This document shows, piece by piece, positions 7,488 to 15,494 of a stretch of 43,159 nucleotides of DNA. A program made the translations under genes and the position numbers. The notes below the pieces were generated by a model. The model ran no database searches. It was not told where the DNA came from and saw only the letters and a program-made list of their open reading frames with translations. Source of the DNA: Thiobacillus sp. (GTDB lineage: Bacteria; Pseudomonadota; Gammaproteobacteria; Burkholderiales; Thiobacillaceae); the NCBI GenBank assembly GCA_020724415.1, contig DYHB01000008.1, forward strand, positions 1 to 43,159, read 5' to 3'. Each line of letters opens with the position of its first letter. Position 1 is the first letter of the stretch.

Positions 7488-7519
7488 CGGCTGACCCGGG
7501 CAGCAGCCCCGGTCAGCCG
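7488..7519 (+). terminator. GC-rich hairpin after the sensor gene
   Basis: CGGCTGACC at 7488-7496 pairs perfectly with GGTCAGCCG at 7511-7519, and further GC pairs extend inward. It begins 8 bp after the sensor stop codon. No T-run follows, so it is a possible terminator or insulator in front of the nif promoter rather than a classical rho-independent terminator. Confidence 0.5.
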
Positions 7520-7527
7520 CGCCGGAC

Positions 7528-7543
7528 TGTTGCAAAGCCTACA
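7528..7543 (+). promoter_or_regulatory. NifA upstream activator sequence for iscA-nifUS
   Basis: TGT-TGCAAAGCCT-ACA matches the NifA site TGT-N10-ACA exactly. Its centre is about 103 bp upstream of the -24 GG at 7639, the usual distance for a looping enhancer. Confidence 0.88.
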
Positions 7544-7599
7544 AGGCGCCGGGCGCGTGGGCTCCGGAACAGGCCCATGCCTTGGGCGACAGTCCATTT

Positions 7600-7612
7600 A
7601 ATCAATGAATAC
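7600..7612 (+). promoter_or_regulatory. Possible IHF site
   Basis: AATCAATGAATAC resembles the IHF consensus WATCAA-N4-TTR, with two deviations in the TTR half. It lies in the only AT-rich stretch between the NifA site and the -24/-12 promoter, where IHF usually bends nif promoters. The call is tentative. Confidence 0.35.
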
Positions 7613-7637
7613 ATTGGGTTAGCCCGTTTCCTGGGTC

Positions 7638-7653
7638 TGGCATGGGGCTTGCG
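7638..7653 (+). promoter_or_regulatory. Sigma-54 (-24/-12) promoter of iscA-nifUS
   Basis: TGGCATGGGGCTTGCG fits TGGCACG-N4-TTGCW, with C to T in the -24 box and G at the last position. The first gene starts 37 bp downstream at 7690, after a CAGGAGAA ribosome-binding site. A perfect NifA site lies about 100 bp upstream, so NifA-dependent expression is well supported. Confidence 0.88.
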
Positions 7654-7689
7654 TGAGGGTACGCACAGTCGATCACCAGGAGAACCCCC

Positions 7690-8013
7690 ATGATTACCCT
7701 CACCCCCAACGCCCGCACCGCCATCGACCGCTTCATCAAGGGCAATGCCTCCCCCGTGGCCGGACTGCGCCTGGCCATCTCCGGCGGCGGCTGCTCCGGC
7801 TTCCAGTACGGCATGCGTCTTGAAGAAACCGCCGCCGAGGACGACCTGGTGATGGAGTTCGATGGTGTCACCCTGCTGGTGGACCCCTTCTCGGCGCCCC
7901 TGCTGGACGGCGTCACGGTGGACTTCGTGGAAAGCCTGCAAGGCTCCGGCTTCAAGTTCGTGAACCCCAACGCGTCCAGTTCGTGCGCGTGCGGTTCCTC
8001 TTTCTCCGCTTGA
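7690..8013 (+). CDS. IscA(nif) A-type Fe-S carrier
   Basis: This 107-residue A-type carrier has the three conserved cysteines C35 (in GGGCSGFQYGM), C99 and C101 (in CACG near the C-terminus). A-type proteins bind and pass on iron or [Fe-S] clusters; the nif-linked copy next to nifU works in the NIF cluster-assembly route in A. vinelandii. The ATG at 7690 follows a CAGGAGAA ribosome-binding site and sits 37 bp after the sigma-54 promoter, so it heads the operon iscA-nifU-nifS. The gap to nifU is 24 bp. Confidence 0.94.
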   Translation: MITLTPNARTAIDRFIKGNASPVAGLRLAISGGGCSGFQYGMRLEETAAEDDLVMEFDGVTLLVDPFSAPLLDGVTVDFVESLQGSGFKFVNPNASSSCACGSSFSA

Positions 8014-8037
8014 TACTTCCCCATAAGGAGCACGGCC

Positions 8038-8943
8038 ATGTGGGACTACTCTGACAAGGTCAAGGAACACTTCTTCAGCCCGCGCAACTCGGGTGCGCTG
8101 GAGGATGCCAATGCCGTCGGTGACGTCGGCTCCCTCAATTGCGGCGACGCCCTGCGCCTGATGCTCAAGGTGGACCCGGAAACCGAGACCATCCGGGATG
8201 CCCGCTTCCAGACCTTCGGCTGCGGCTCGGCCATTGCGTCATCTTCCGCCCTGACCGAAATCATCAAGGGCATGACCCTGGACGCGGCCCTTAAGGTGAG
8301 CAATCAGGACATCGCCGACTATCTGGACGGTCTGCCCCCCGAGAAGATGCATTGCTCGGTCATGGGCCGGGAGGCCCTCCAGGCCGCCGTGGCCAACTAC
8401 CGGGGCGAGGAGTGGAAGGACGACCATGAAGAGGGCGCCCTGATCTGCAAGTGCTTCGCCATCGACGCGGTGCTGATCGAAGAGACGGTGCGGGCCAACA
8501 ACTTGTCCTCGGTGGAGGATGTGATCAACTACACCAAGGCCGGCGGCGGCTGTTCCTCCTGCCACGAAGGAATCGAGGAAATCCTATCCAAGGTGCTGGC
8601 CGAACGGGGCGAGACCTTCAATCCCCACGCCGTGGTGCTCCAGGAAGAAGCGGCTGGCAAACCCGCACCGGGCAAGATGAACAACCTGCAGCGCATCAAG
8701 CGCATCGAGATGATCCTGGACGGCATCCGGCCCCAGTTGCAGCGCGACCACGGCGACATCGAGCTGGTGGACGTGGACGGCAAGACCATCTACGTCAACA
8801 TGATCGGCGCCTGTTCCGGCTGCCAGATGGAAGCCCAGACCCTTCAGGGCATCCAGGCCAAGCTGATCGAGGACCTGGGCGAGTTCGTCAAGGTGGTGCC
8901 CAGCCGTGCAGGGTCCTACGCCCGCGCCGCCAGCCACGTTTGA
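8038..8943 (+). CDS. nifU: NifU Fe-S cluster assembly scaffold
   Basis: NifU (301 aa) has all three modules. The IscU-like scaffold contains C35, C62 and C106 (about 1-125). The permanent [2Fe-2S] domain contains C137, C139, C172 and C175. The Nfu-type C-terminal scaffold contains C259 and C262 in CSGC (about 217-301). The cysteine numbering of the first seven matches the A. vinelandii protein. It receives sulfur from NifS and builds [2Fe-2S]/[4Fe-4S] clusters for nitrogenase. It follows iscA with a TAAGGAG ribosome-binding site. Downstream, a 139-bp spacer filled with repeat hairpins separates it from nifS. Confidence 0.98.
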   Translation: MWDYSDKVKEHFFSPRNSGALEDANAVGDVGSLNCGDALRLMLKVDPETETIRDARFQTFGCGSAIASSSALTEIIKGMTLDAALKVSNQDIADYLDGLPPEKMHCSVMGREALQAAVANYRGEEWKDDHEEGALICKCFAIDAVLIEETVRANNLSSVEDVINYTKAGGGCSSCHEGIEEILSKVLAERGETFNPHAVVLQEEAAGKPAPGKMNNLQRIKRIEMILDGIRPQLQRDHGDIELVDVDGKTIYVNMIGACSGCQMEAQTLQGIQAKLIEDLGEFVKVVPSRAGSYARAASHV

Positions 8944-8956
8944 GACCCCTTGTGTC

Positions 8957-9058
8957 CCCTCTCCCTCGACGGGAGAGGGCCAGGGAGAGGGTGGATAAGC
9001 CGGTTCAACTTGAGCAAGCGCTTCACCCCTTCCCAACCCTCCCCCGCCGAGGGGGGTG
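8957..9058. repeat. Hairpin-forming intergenic repeat between nifU and nifS
   Basis: CCCTCTCCC at 8957-8965 pairs with GGGAGAGGG at 8971-8979 across a 5-base loop, a further AGGGAGAGGG copy follows, and the block ends with a CCTCCCCC...GAGGGGG stem near 9039-9057. This is the look of the dispersed REP-like elements of betaproteobacterial genomes. Lying inside an operon, it may form RNA stems that change the nifU:nifS ratio. Confidence 0.65.
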
Positions 9059-9082
9059 TGAATGGAAAGAAAGGAAACCGAT

Positions 9083-10291
9083 ATGGACGGCATCTACCTC
9101 GACAACAACGCCACCACCCGCGTTGACGACGCCGTGGTCGCAGCCATGCTGCCCTTCTTCACTGCTCAGTTCGGCAACCCCTCGTCGATGCACAGCTTCG
9201 GCAACAAGGTCGGCCTGGCCATCAAGAAGGCGCGCATGCAGGTGCAGGAACTGCTCGGCGCCGAGCACGAATCCGAGATCATCTTCACCTCGTGCGGCAC
9301 CGAGTCGGATTCCACCGCCATCCTCTCCGCCCTGCGCGCCAGCCCGGAGCGCAAGGAAATCATCACCACCAGCATCGAGCACCCGGCCGTGCTGGCCCTG
9401 TGCACGCACCTGGAAAAGGAAGGCTACAAGACCCACTTCCTCAAGGTCGACGAGAAGGGCCGCCTCGACCTCGACGAATACCGGAAGCTGCTCACCGACA
9501 AGGTCGCGGTTGTCTCCGTCATGTGGGCCAACAACGAGACCGGCACCCTGTTCCCGGTCGAGCAGATGGCCGAGATGGCCCACGCCGCCGGCATCCCCTT
9601 CCACACCGACGCAGTGCAGGCCGTGGGCAAGGTGCCCATCGACCTGAAGAACACCAAGATCGACATGCTCTCCCTGTCCGGCCACAAACTGCACGCGCCC
9701 AAGGGCATCGGCGTGCTCTACCTGAAACGCGGTGTGCGCTTCCGGCCGTTGTTGAGAGGCGGCCACCAGGAACGCGGCCGCCGCGCCGGCACCGAGAACA
9801 CCGCCTCCATCGTCGCCCTCGGCCTCGCCTGCGAGCAGGCCATGCAGCACATGCACTTTGAGAACACCGAGGTGAAGCGGCTCAGGGATAAGCTGGAAGC
9901 CGGCATCCTCGCCAAAGTACCGCGCGCCTTCGCCACCGGCGACGTGACCAACCGCCTGCCCAACACCAGCAACATCGCCTTCGAATTCATCGAAGGCGAA
10001 GCCATCCTGCTCCTGCTCAACAAGTTCGGCATCGCCGCGTCGTCCGGTTCGGCCTGTACCTCCGGCAGCCTGGAACCCAGCCACGTCATGCGCGCCATGG
10101 GCATCCCCTACACCGCCGCCCACGGCACGATCCGCTTCTCCCTGTCGCGCTATTCCACCGAAGCCGAGGTCGACCGGGTCATCCAGGTTGTGCCCGAGAT
10201 CATCGCGCAGTTGCGCAAGCTGTCGCCCTACTGGGGAGAAAACGGTCCGGCCGAGGAACCGGAGAAGGCGTTTGCGCCGGTTTATGCGTGA
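9083..10291 (+). CDS. nifS: NifS cysteine desulfurase
   Basis: NifS (402 aa from ATG 9083) is a PLP enzyme that takes sulfur from L-cysteine, forming alanine and an enzyme persulfide passed to NifU. Visible residues are the PLP lysine K202 in SLSGHK, the catalytic cysteine C325 in SGSACTSGS, and the N-terminal YLDNNATT motif. These numbers agree with the A. vinelandii enzyme only if translation starts at 9083. That ATG has AAAGAAAGGAAA in front, whereas ATG 9062 has no ribosome-binding site and would add seven residues. It is co-oriented with nifU. Unlike Azotobacter, nifV does not follow directly. Confidence 0.97.
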   Translation: MDGIYLDNNATTRVDDAVVAAMLPFFTAQFGNPSSMHSFGNKVGLAIKKARMQVQELLGAEHESEIIFTSCGTESDSTAILSALRASPERKEIITTSIEHPAVLALCTHLEKEGYKTHFLKVDEKGRLDLDEYRKLLTDKVAVVSVMWANNETGTLFPVEQMAEMAHAAGIPFHTDAVQAVGKVPIDLKNTKIDMLSLSGHKLHAPKGIGVLYLKRGVRFRPLLRGGHQERGRRAGTENTASIVALGLACEQAMQHMHFENTEVKRLRDKLEAGILAKVPRAFATGDVTNRLPNTSNIAFEFIEGEAILLLLNKFGIAASSGSACTSGSLEPSHVMRAMGIPYTAAHGTIRFSLSRYSTEAEVDRVIQVVPEIIAQLRKLSPYWGENGPAEEPEKAFAPVYA

Positions 10292-10335
10292 CCCGGTAGA
10301 CATCCGGCCCATCCGCCCTCCAGCCCTTGTCCTGT

Positions 10336-10441
10336 AGGGCCGGCTTCAGCCGGCCAACATCGGCCGACCGGCGAGAGGGCTTCAGTCGGTGATGCCGCTT
10401 CACCAGCCATGGTGCGTCGGCCGGCTGAAGCCGGCCCCACC
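10336..10441. repeat. Inverted pair of REP-like palindromes
   Basis: Two 18-bp palindromes, GGCCGGCTTCAGCCGGCC (10338-10355) and GGCCGGCTGAAGCCGGCC (10419-10436), lie in inverted orientation about 63 bp apart, flanked by GTAGG and CCCCAC. The GGCTTCAGCC core recurs in related form at 23211-23378, so this is a dispersed family in this genome. It sits in the convergent gap between nifS and the NYN gene. Confidence 0.8.
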
Positions 10442-10450
10442 GCATCCAAC

Positions 10451-10473
10451 CTGACCCCAAGACCGGGGGTCAG
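10451..10473 (-). terminator. Hairpin overlapping the NYN gene stop
   Basis: CTGACCCC (10451-10458) pairs with GGGGTCAG (10466-10473), an 8-bp stem that includes the stop codon of the leftward NYN gene. No T-run follows. It could end transcription from both convergent genes, but this is only structural evidence. Confidence 0.45.
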
Positions 10474-11210
10474 GGGCTGTCCAGCGGCCGGCGGTTATCG
10501 CGGATGTACAGGCCCTTGTCCCGCTTGTCCGTGGTGAACAGGTCGATCTCGGCGAACAGGTCGCCCAGTTTGGCGAAGCCGTAGTTGCGTGGATCGAAGG
10601 ACGCCTGCTTGGCGATGTGGTTGCCCACGGCCCCCAGATGCGCCCAGCCGTTGTCGTCGGCCGCCGATGCCACTGCATTGCGCAGCAGGGCCATGAGCTT
10701 CGCGTCCCCCTTCAGTTCCTTGGCCGATCGCCGGGCCGGCGGCGCCACCGGCCCGCTTCCGGCGACATCCGCCTGGGGGACAAAGCTTTCCAGGTACAGG
10801 AAGCGGGAGCAGGCATTCACAAAGGGCATGGGCGTCTTTTCTTCTCCAAAGCCGAATACCTTGAGCCCGTTGGCGCGCAGGCGCATGACCAGGGGCGTGA
10901 AATCCGAATCGCTGGAAACCAGGGCCACGCCCTGGAGTTGCTTGGTATAGAGCAGGTCCATGGCGTCGATGGTCAAGGCCATGTCCGTGGCATTCTTGCC
11001 CTTGCTGTAGGCGAACTGCTGGATGGGCTGGATGGCATATTCGTGCAGCACCTTTTCCCAGCCGGCCAGGCCGGGGCTCTTCCAGTTGCCATAGGCGCGC
11101 CGGATGTCTATCACGCCATGGTTGGCCAGTTCATCCAGGACATCCTCGATCTTGTTTGCCGGGCTGTTGTCGGCGTCGATCAGCATGGCAATGTGGTTTT
11201 CGTGGTTCAT
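10470..11210 (-). CDS. NYN-domain putative RNase with OST-HTH/LOTUS domain
   Basis: The 246-residue protein combines an N-terminal NYN (PIN-like nuclease) domain with a C-terminal OST-HTH/LOTUS RNA-binding domain. In the NYN part MLIDADN (residues 9-15) and LVSSDSDFTPLV (about 97-108) supply the acidic residues expected to bind metal. The C-terminal part (about 162-240) shows GDAKLMALLRNAV...WAHLGAVGNHI...YGFAKLGDLF. Such proteins (LabA/DUF88-like) are thought to process or degrade RNA. ATG 11210 is preceded by GGGAG at a 7-bp spacing. It stands alone between nifS and the M23 gene and has no evident tie to nitrogen fixation. Confidence 0.85.
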   Translation of the reverse strand: MNHENHIAMLIDADNSPANKIEDVLDELANHGVIDIRRAYGNWKSPGLAGWEKVLHEYAIQPIQQFAYSKGKNATDMALTIDAMDLLYTKQLQGVALVSSDSDFTPLVMRLRANGLKVFGFGEEKTPMPFVNACSRFLYLESFVPQADVAGSGPVAPPARRSAKELKGDAKLMALLRNAVASAADDNGWAHLGAVGNHIAKQASFDPRNYGFAKLGDLFAEIDLFTTDKRDKGLYIRDNRRPLDSP

Positions 11211-11371
11211 GAACACACTCCCGGGGGTGGCTTGTCGCGGTTGGACATCCGGCCGGATCAAAGGGGACCCCGCATGTGAAGTTACGCGGGGCCCGGCGGC
11301 AACATGCACCGTCATCATCGGCGCGACAGGATGAATGATCAATCCTTGTCTGACCCTGGCTTGACGGCAGA

Positions 11372-13303
11372 CTACTCACATCGGTTCTTGCCAATTCTCT
11401 GCTTGCAGCGCTGTCCGGAGCCACAATCGTTATCGCTGGCACACACACAGGCGCGGTCGTCACCGCTGCCTTGGCATTTGTTGGAGACGCACTCCCTGTT
11501 TTTATTGCAGGGGGCGCCAATGGGCGAACTGGCATCCGCCAAACATCGATTTTTTGCTGCCCGGTTATTGCAGTACTGTCCGATGCCACAGTCATTGTCG
11601 GAGTTGCAGACACATTGCCGCCCACTCCCCGTGCCTTGGCATTTGCCGGTGGCACACTCGCTGTTGGCTTCACATCGGTCACCGAGCAGCAGGCTGGCAT
11701 TGGCCAGACAGCGATTCTTGCCGAGACGCGTATCGCAAACTTCCCCGGTGGCACAGTCACTGTTGTTGCTGCAGACGCATTGCCGCGCAGTCCCCGAGCC
11801 CTGGCATTTGCCGCTCAAGCATTCGTCATTGGTCCTGCAGGCTTGACCGAGCGGTATGTTGGAAATGGCTATGCAGCGGTTTTGACCCAGGCGCTTGTTG
11901 CAGTACTGCCCATCGGCGCAATCGCCATCCTCGTTGCAGACACATTGCCGTGCATCCCCGGAACCCTCACATTTACCCGAGCGGCATTCCTTGTTCTTGT
12001 AGCAGGCTATGCCCACGGCAAAGCTGCCGTCCGCGAGACAACGGTTCTCACCCAAGCGCTTGTTGCAAAAGCTGCCCGGACCGCAGTCGGTGTCCTCCCT
12101 GCAACCTCTGGCGGGCGGGGCGACGGGCCCCTCATACACTGGCTGCCCAGGGGCACATGTACTCGACGGCAACCGGCCGCTCCCCTGGTCCGTCCAGTAG
12201 CCACGGCCGGTATACGCTCCGTTGTAGGGGTTTACAGACACAGTGCCGCGAGCACCGCTGGCCGCCCAATCACACGTTTCGCCATCCCGACACATCAGAA
12301 CCTCGAAGTGCAGATGGGGCTTTGTCGAGAACCCGCTGGAGCCGATGCTGGCTATCGGCTGTCCGCATGTCACCAGATCCCCTTCTCGAACGAGAGCCGA
12401 ACCGGTTTTCAAGTGGTAGTACATGGTGTACACACCGTCGCCATGGTCGATGACGATGTGATTTCCATCCAGACTATCCGTGTTGTTACCTTTGCAATCT
12501 GGCTGGAACGGCGAATTCCTGTCATTGCTCCAGGGCTTGGCTTTGCAACGGTCGAATAAATCCTGCACGACCGCCCTCACTGTTCCCGCCCGTGCCGCCA
12601 CGATGAAATTCCCCGGCCGGTCCATCTGTTTGAACCCGCCCTTGAGCATGAAATCGGTACCTTCATGGCCGCCGTAACAATGGGGAGGCGCCTTTGCCCC
12701 GTCGAAGGACAGGCAGTTATAGCCCAAACCACGATTTCGGTCCCCGGTACGCATATCCGGCGTCAACGGGCCCGCCAATGGGTCATCCAGGCGGTTACCT
12801 TCGCTTATCAAGCTACGGTCTTGGACCGGGAAACGAAACAGAGGCTGCGAAGGATCGGCAATGACGAACATGAAGTCACCATTCCTCTCCTGCCGATACT
12901 GGACGGTGCGATTTCCCCACTGGGCGCTTCGCAAGGTATGGTCGCCGACAAAAGGATCGTCATTGACGGCCTGGAGGGTATTGCGCCCTATAGAACGTCC
13001 TTCAATGCGGATTTTGAGAACAAGGGTTGAGGCGCCGTCCGATACGTCAAACTCGAATCCGTATGTTTCATTGTTGCGAACCCCGCCGCTTTTCTTGATC
13101 GAGAGGATCTCATCCGCTTTTGTTGGGCCGATTGACTGCAGGCCCTGGGTCCAATGATTGGCACCGAGGATGGTGTCGGTCTGGCGCAGATCGAGGTTCA
13201 GCGTTTGCAGCGTGTTGTTGTACAAGAAGACGCGGGTGTCGGCGTAGGCGGTAGCCGCCAGGAATAATGCAAGAATCAAAAACCCATGGATTGCTTTGCT
13301 CAT
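11372..13303 (-). CDS. Secreted M23 (LytM-type) peptidase with 55-residue cysteine-rich repeats
   Basis: The 643-residue protein has a signal peptide (about 1-21), a beta-rich N-terminal region, and a M23 metallopeptidase domain (about 205-345) with the zinc ligands H213 and D217 in GGHEGTD and H332 in KPHLHFE. From residue 401 the tail is a perfectly phased 55-residue repeat: four units (401-455, 456-510, 511-565, 566-620) and a partial fifth to 643. Each unit has eight cysteines spaced C-x5-C-x5-C-x8-C-x11-C-x5-C-x4-C-x8-C. The repeats resemble small disulfide-rich modules of secreted proteins, so export to an oxidising compartment is expected. The M23 domain probably cuts cell-wall peptides. 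The start at 13303 follows GGAGGAGGAG. The gene is less GC-rich than its neighbours. Confidence 0.9.
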   Translation of the reverse strand: MSKAIHGFLILALFLAATAYADTRVFLYNNTLQTLNLDLRQTDTILGANHWTQGLQSIGPTKADEILSIKKSGGVRNNETYGFEFDVSDGASTLVLKIRIEGRSIGRNTLQAVNDDPFVGDHTLRSAQWGNRTVQYRQERNGDFMFVIADPSQPLFRFPVQDRSLISEGNRLDDPLAGPLTPDMRTGDRNRGLGYNCLSFDGAKAPPHCYGGHEGTDFMLKGGFKQMDRPGNFIVAARAGTVRAVVQDLFDRCKAKPWSNDRNSPFQPDCKGNNTDSLDGNHIVIDHGDGVYTMYYHLKTGSALVREGDLVTCGQPIASIGSSGFSTKPHLHFEVLMCRDGETCDWAASGARGTVSVNPYNGAYTGRGYWTDQGSGRLPSSTCAPGQPVYEGPVAPPARGCREDTDCGPGSFCNKRLGENRCLADGSFAVGIACYKNKECRSGKCEGSGDARQCVCNEDGDCADGQYCNKRLGQNRCIAISNIPLGQACRTNDECLSGKCQGSGTARQCVCSNNSDCATGEVCDTRLGKNRCLANASLLLGDRCEANSECATGKCQGTGSGRQCVCNSDNDCGIGQYCNNRAAKNRCLADASSPIGAPCNKNRECVSNKCQGSGDDRACVCASDNDCGSGQRCKQRIGKNRCE

Positions 13304-13397
13304 TGCTCCTCCTCCGTTATCTGTACGTCATGCCGAATCCGCATGACGAAGGGCACAAAATGGGGTCAGCCGCTTTTAGAATAACCGTGTCAGCTCC

Positions 13398-13423
13398 CAT
13401 TTGTCTTTGGCATTTGTCTTTGA
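13398..13423. repeat. Tandem 13-bp duplication
   Basis: CATTTGTCTTTGG and CATTTGTCTTTGA lie head to tail in the divergent gap between the M23 peptidase and the SLC13 permease. The function is unknown. The TGGCAT it contains is not followed by a proper -12 box. Confidence 0.7.
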
Positions 13424-13535
13424 TTCCCAATGAAATTGGAGGGCCAAAGGCACATCTCGCACATAGCCTTCGCTTCCCGGCGTGCGCGGGGCTAACCTGA
13501 ATATCAGAAGATTCCTGACCGTTACGGACACCCCC

Positions 13536-15401
13536 ATGACAAACGATCAGTTCCTGATACTTGTGATCCTGCTGGCCACCGTGGCAATGTTTCTGTGGAG
13601 CCGCTGGCGCCACGACATGGTGGCGGCCGGCGCTTTGCTGGCATGCGTGCTGGCCGGGCTGGTACCGGCGGGCGAGGCCTTTGCCGGTTTCGGCCACCCG
13701 GCGGTCATCACGGTAGCGTGCGTGCTGGTGCTGAGCCGCGGGCTGCAGGACTCGGGGGCGGTGGATGCCTTGACGCGCGCTGTCCTGCCCGCCCAGGCCG
13801 GCGTCACTCTGAGCATAGCGGCACTGGTCGGCCTGGGTGCCATGATGTCGGGTTTCATGAACAACGTCGGCGCCATGGCGCTGCTGATGCCGGTTGCCAT
13901 GCAACTTGCAGGCCGCTTGAACCTCACGCCCGGCCAAGTGCTGATGCCGCTGGCCTTCGGCACCATCCTGGGCGGCATGACTACGCTGATAGGCACGCCA
14001 CCCAATCTCATCGTATCCGGCTTCCGTACCCAGACCGGCGCGGGTAGCTTCAGCATGTTCGACTTCACCCCGGTGGGCCTGGCGGTCGCCCTGGCCGGGG
14101 TCGTCTTTGTCGCCGCGCTGGGCTGGCGCCTGGTGCCGGCACGTCAACAGACCGGCATCGAGGGCTTTGACTCCGGCGCCTACATCACGGAGGCACAGGT
14201 GCCGGAGGAGGGCAAGGCGGTCGGCATGAGCCTGCGCGAGATCGATGCGGCGCTCGTTGACAGCGACGCGCAGATTCTGGGCATGATCCATCAAGGTGTC
14301 CGCCTGACGGCCCCCAATCCTGGGCGCAAGGTACGGGCCGGCGACATACTGATCATCGAGGCCGAGGCCGAGGCGCTGGCCGGGGTACTGTCCATACTCG
14401 GGCTGAAGCTGGAAGAAGCCGTGGAAGCACCGGGCAAGGACGACTCCGCCAAGGATACGACCGAGGATGACACGGAGGATGCGCCTCCAGACCAGACGGA
14501 GAACACAAGATCCGCCAAGGACAGGGACAAAACCGTCAGCGCCGGCGACATCGCCCTGATGGAGCTCGCCATCCTGCCCGGTTCCACTCTAACCGGCCGG
14601 TCGGCCAGCGACATCCTCCTGCGCACACGCTACGGTTTGAACCTGCTCGCCCTATCCCGCCAGGGCCGGCGCTTGATGAAGCGCCTGCGCTCGGTTGAGC
14701 TCCAATCGGGCGACCTGCTCTTGATGCAAGGGCCGCCTGAGGTGATCTCGGAGTTCGCCGCCGATTACGGCTGCGTACCGCTGGCCACGCGGGAACTGCG
14801 CATTCCGAACAGGCGCAAGGCCTGGCAGGCTGGCATCATCATGGCCCTGGCCGTCGGGGGTGCCGCCTTCGGTCTGCTGCCGGCGGCCATTTCCTTCGCG
14901 GCGGGGGTGCTGGCTTCCATGGCCCTGCGCACCATATCGCCACGCGCCGTGTACGAGGCCATCGACTGGCCGGTGATCGTGCTGCTCGCCGCGCTGATCC
15001 CGGTGGCCAGCGCGATGGAATCCACCGGCAGTGCCCAGCTCATCGCCCGTTTCATGCTCGACCATGTCGCCCAGGGCCACGCCGTGGCCGGCCTGGTGCT
15101 GATCCTGATCGTCACCATGTTCCTTTCCGACCTGATGAACAACGCCGCCACGGCCGCCGTGATGTGCCCCATCGCCATCGGCACCGCCGGAGCGCTGGGC
15201 GTCAGCGCAGATTCCTTCCTGATGGCCGTGGCCATCGGTGCCTCCTGCGCTTTCCTGACCCCCATCGGCCATCAGAACAACACCCTGATCCTGGGTCCCG
15301 GCGGCTTCCACTTCGGCGACTATTGGAAGTTGGGCGCCCCGCTGGAAATTCTGGTGGCGGCAATATCAGTACCGCTGCTACTCATCGTGTGGCCGTTGTG
15401 A
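13536..15401 (+). CDS. SLC13/DASS family permease with two RCK_C domains
   Basis: The 621-residue inner-membrane protein has about ten or more hydrophobic segments split into two halves. The conserved motifs FMNNVGAMALLMP and GTPPNLIV are in the first half, and LMNNAATAAVMCPIA with a terminal PIGHQNN in the second, as in the divalent anion:Na+ symporter (ArsB/NhaD-like) fold. Between the halves lie two TrkA-C (RCK_C) domains, about 215-295 and 340-420, joined by an acidic, low-complexity linker rich in Lys, Asp, Glu and Thr. This architecture is known from SAC1-like sulfate/anion transporters. The substrate is not evident. It is not obviously co-transcribed with the helicase that follows after 93 bp. 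Confidence 0.88.
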   Translation: MTNDQFLILVILLATVAMFLWSRWRHDMVAAGALLACVLAGLVPAGEAFAGFGHPAVITVACVLVLSRGLQDSGAVDALTRAVLPAQAGVTLSIAALVGLGAMMSGFMNNVGAMALLMPVAMQLAGRLNLTPGQVLMPLAFGTILGGMTTLIGTPPNLIVSGFRTQTGAGSFSMFDFTPVGLAVALAGVVFVAALGWRLVPARQQTGIEGFDSGAYITEAQVPEEGKAVGMSLREIDAALVDSDAQILGMIHQGVRLTAPNPGRKVRAGDILIIEAEAEALAGVLSILGLKLEEAVEAPGKDDSAKDTTEDDTEDAPPDQTENTRSAKDRDKTVSAGDIALMELAILPGSTLTGRSASDILLRTRYGLNLLALSRQGRRLMKRLRSVELQSGDLLLMQGPPEVISEFAADYGCVPLATRELRIPNRRKAWQAGIIMALAVGGAAFGLLPAAISFAAGVLASMALRTISPRAVYEAIDWPVIVLLAALIPVASAMESTGSAQLIARFMLDHVAQGHAVAGLVLILIVTMFLSDLMNNAATAAVMCPIAIGTAGALGVSADSFLMAVAIGASCAFLTPIGHQNNTLILGPGGFHFGDYWKLGAPLEILVAAISVPLLLIVWPL

Positions 15402-15494
15402 CTCAATGCTTGCAACCCTTGGAAACAGCGCTTGCGCACCCGGCCTGATCGCCCAGGCCAAGGCCATGTTGACGCACGCCCCGTATAATCCGGC

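Noticed and set aside
4790-7597. A 935-codon open frame on the minus strand covering nifF and the sensor gene
   Set aside because: Only its last 181 codons are nifF; the rest lies antisense to the PAS sensor, is low-complexity, and is expected in GC-rich DNA.
13408-13423. TGGCATTTGTCTTTGA as a sigma-54 promoter for the SLC13 gene
   Set aside because: The -12 box lacks the GC dinucleotide and the match is explained by the tandem 13-bp duplication.
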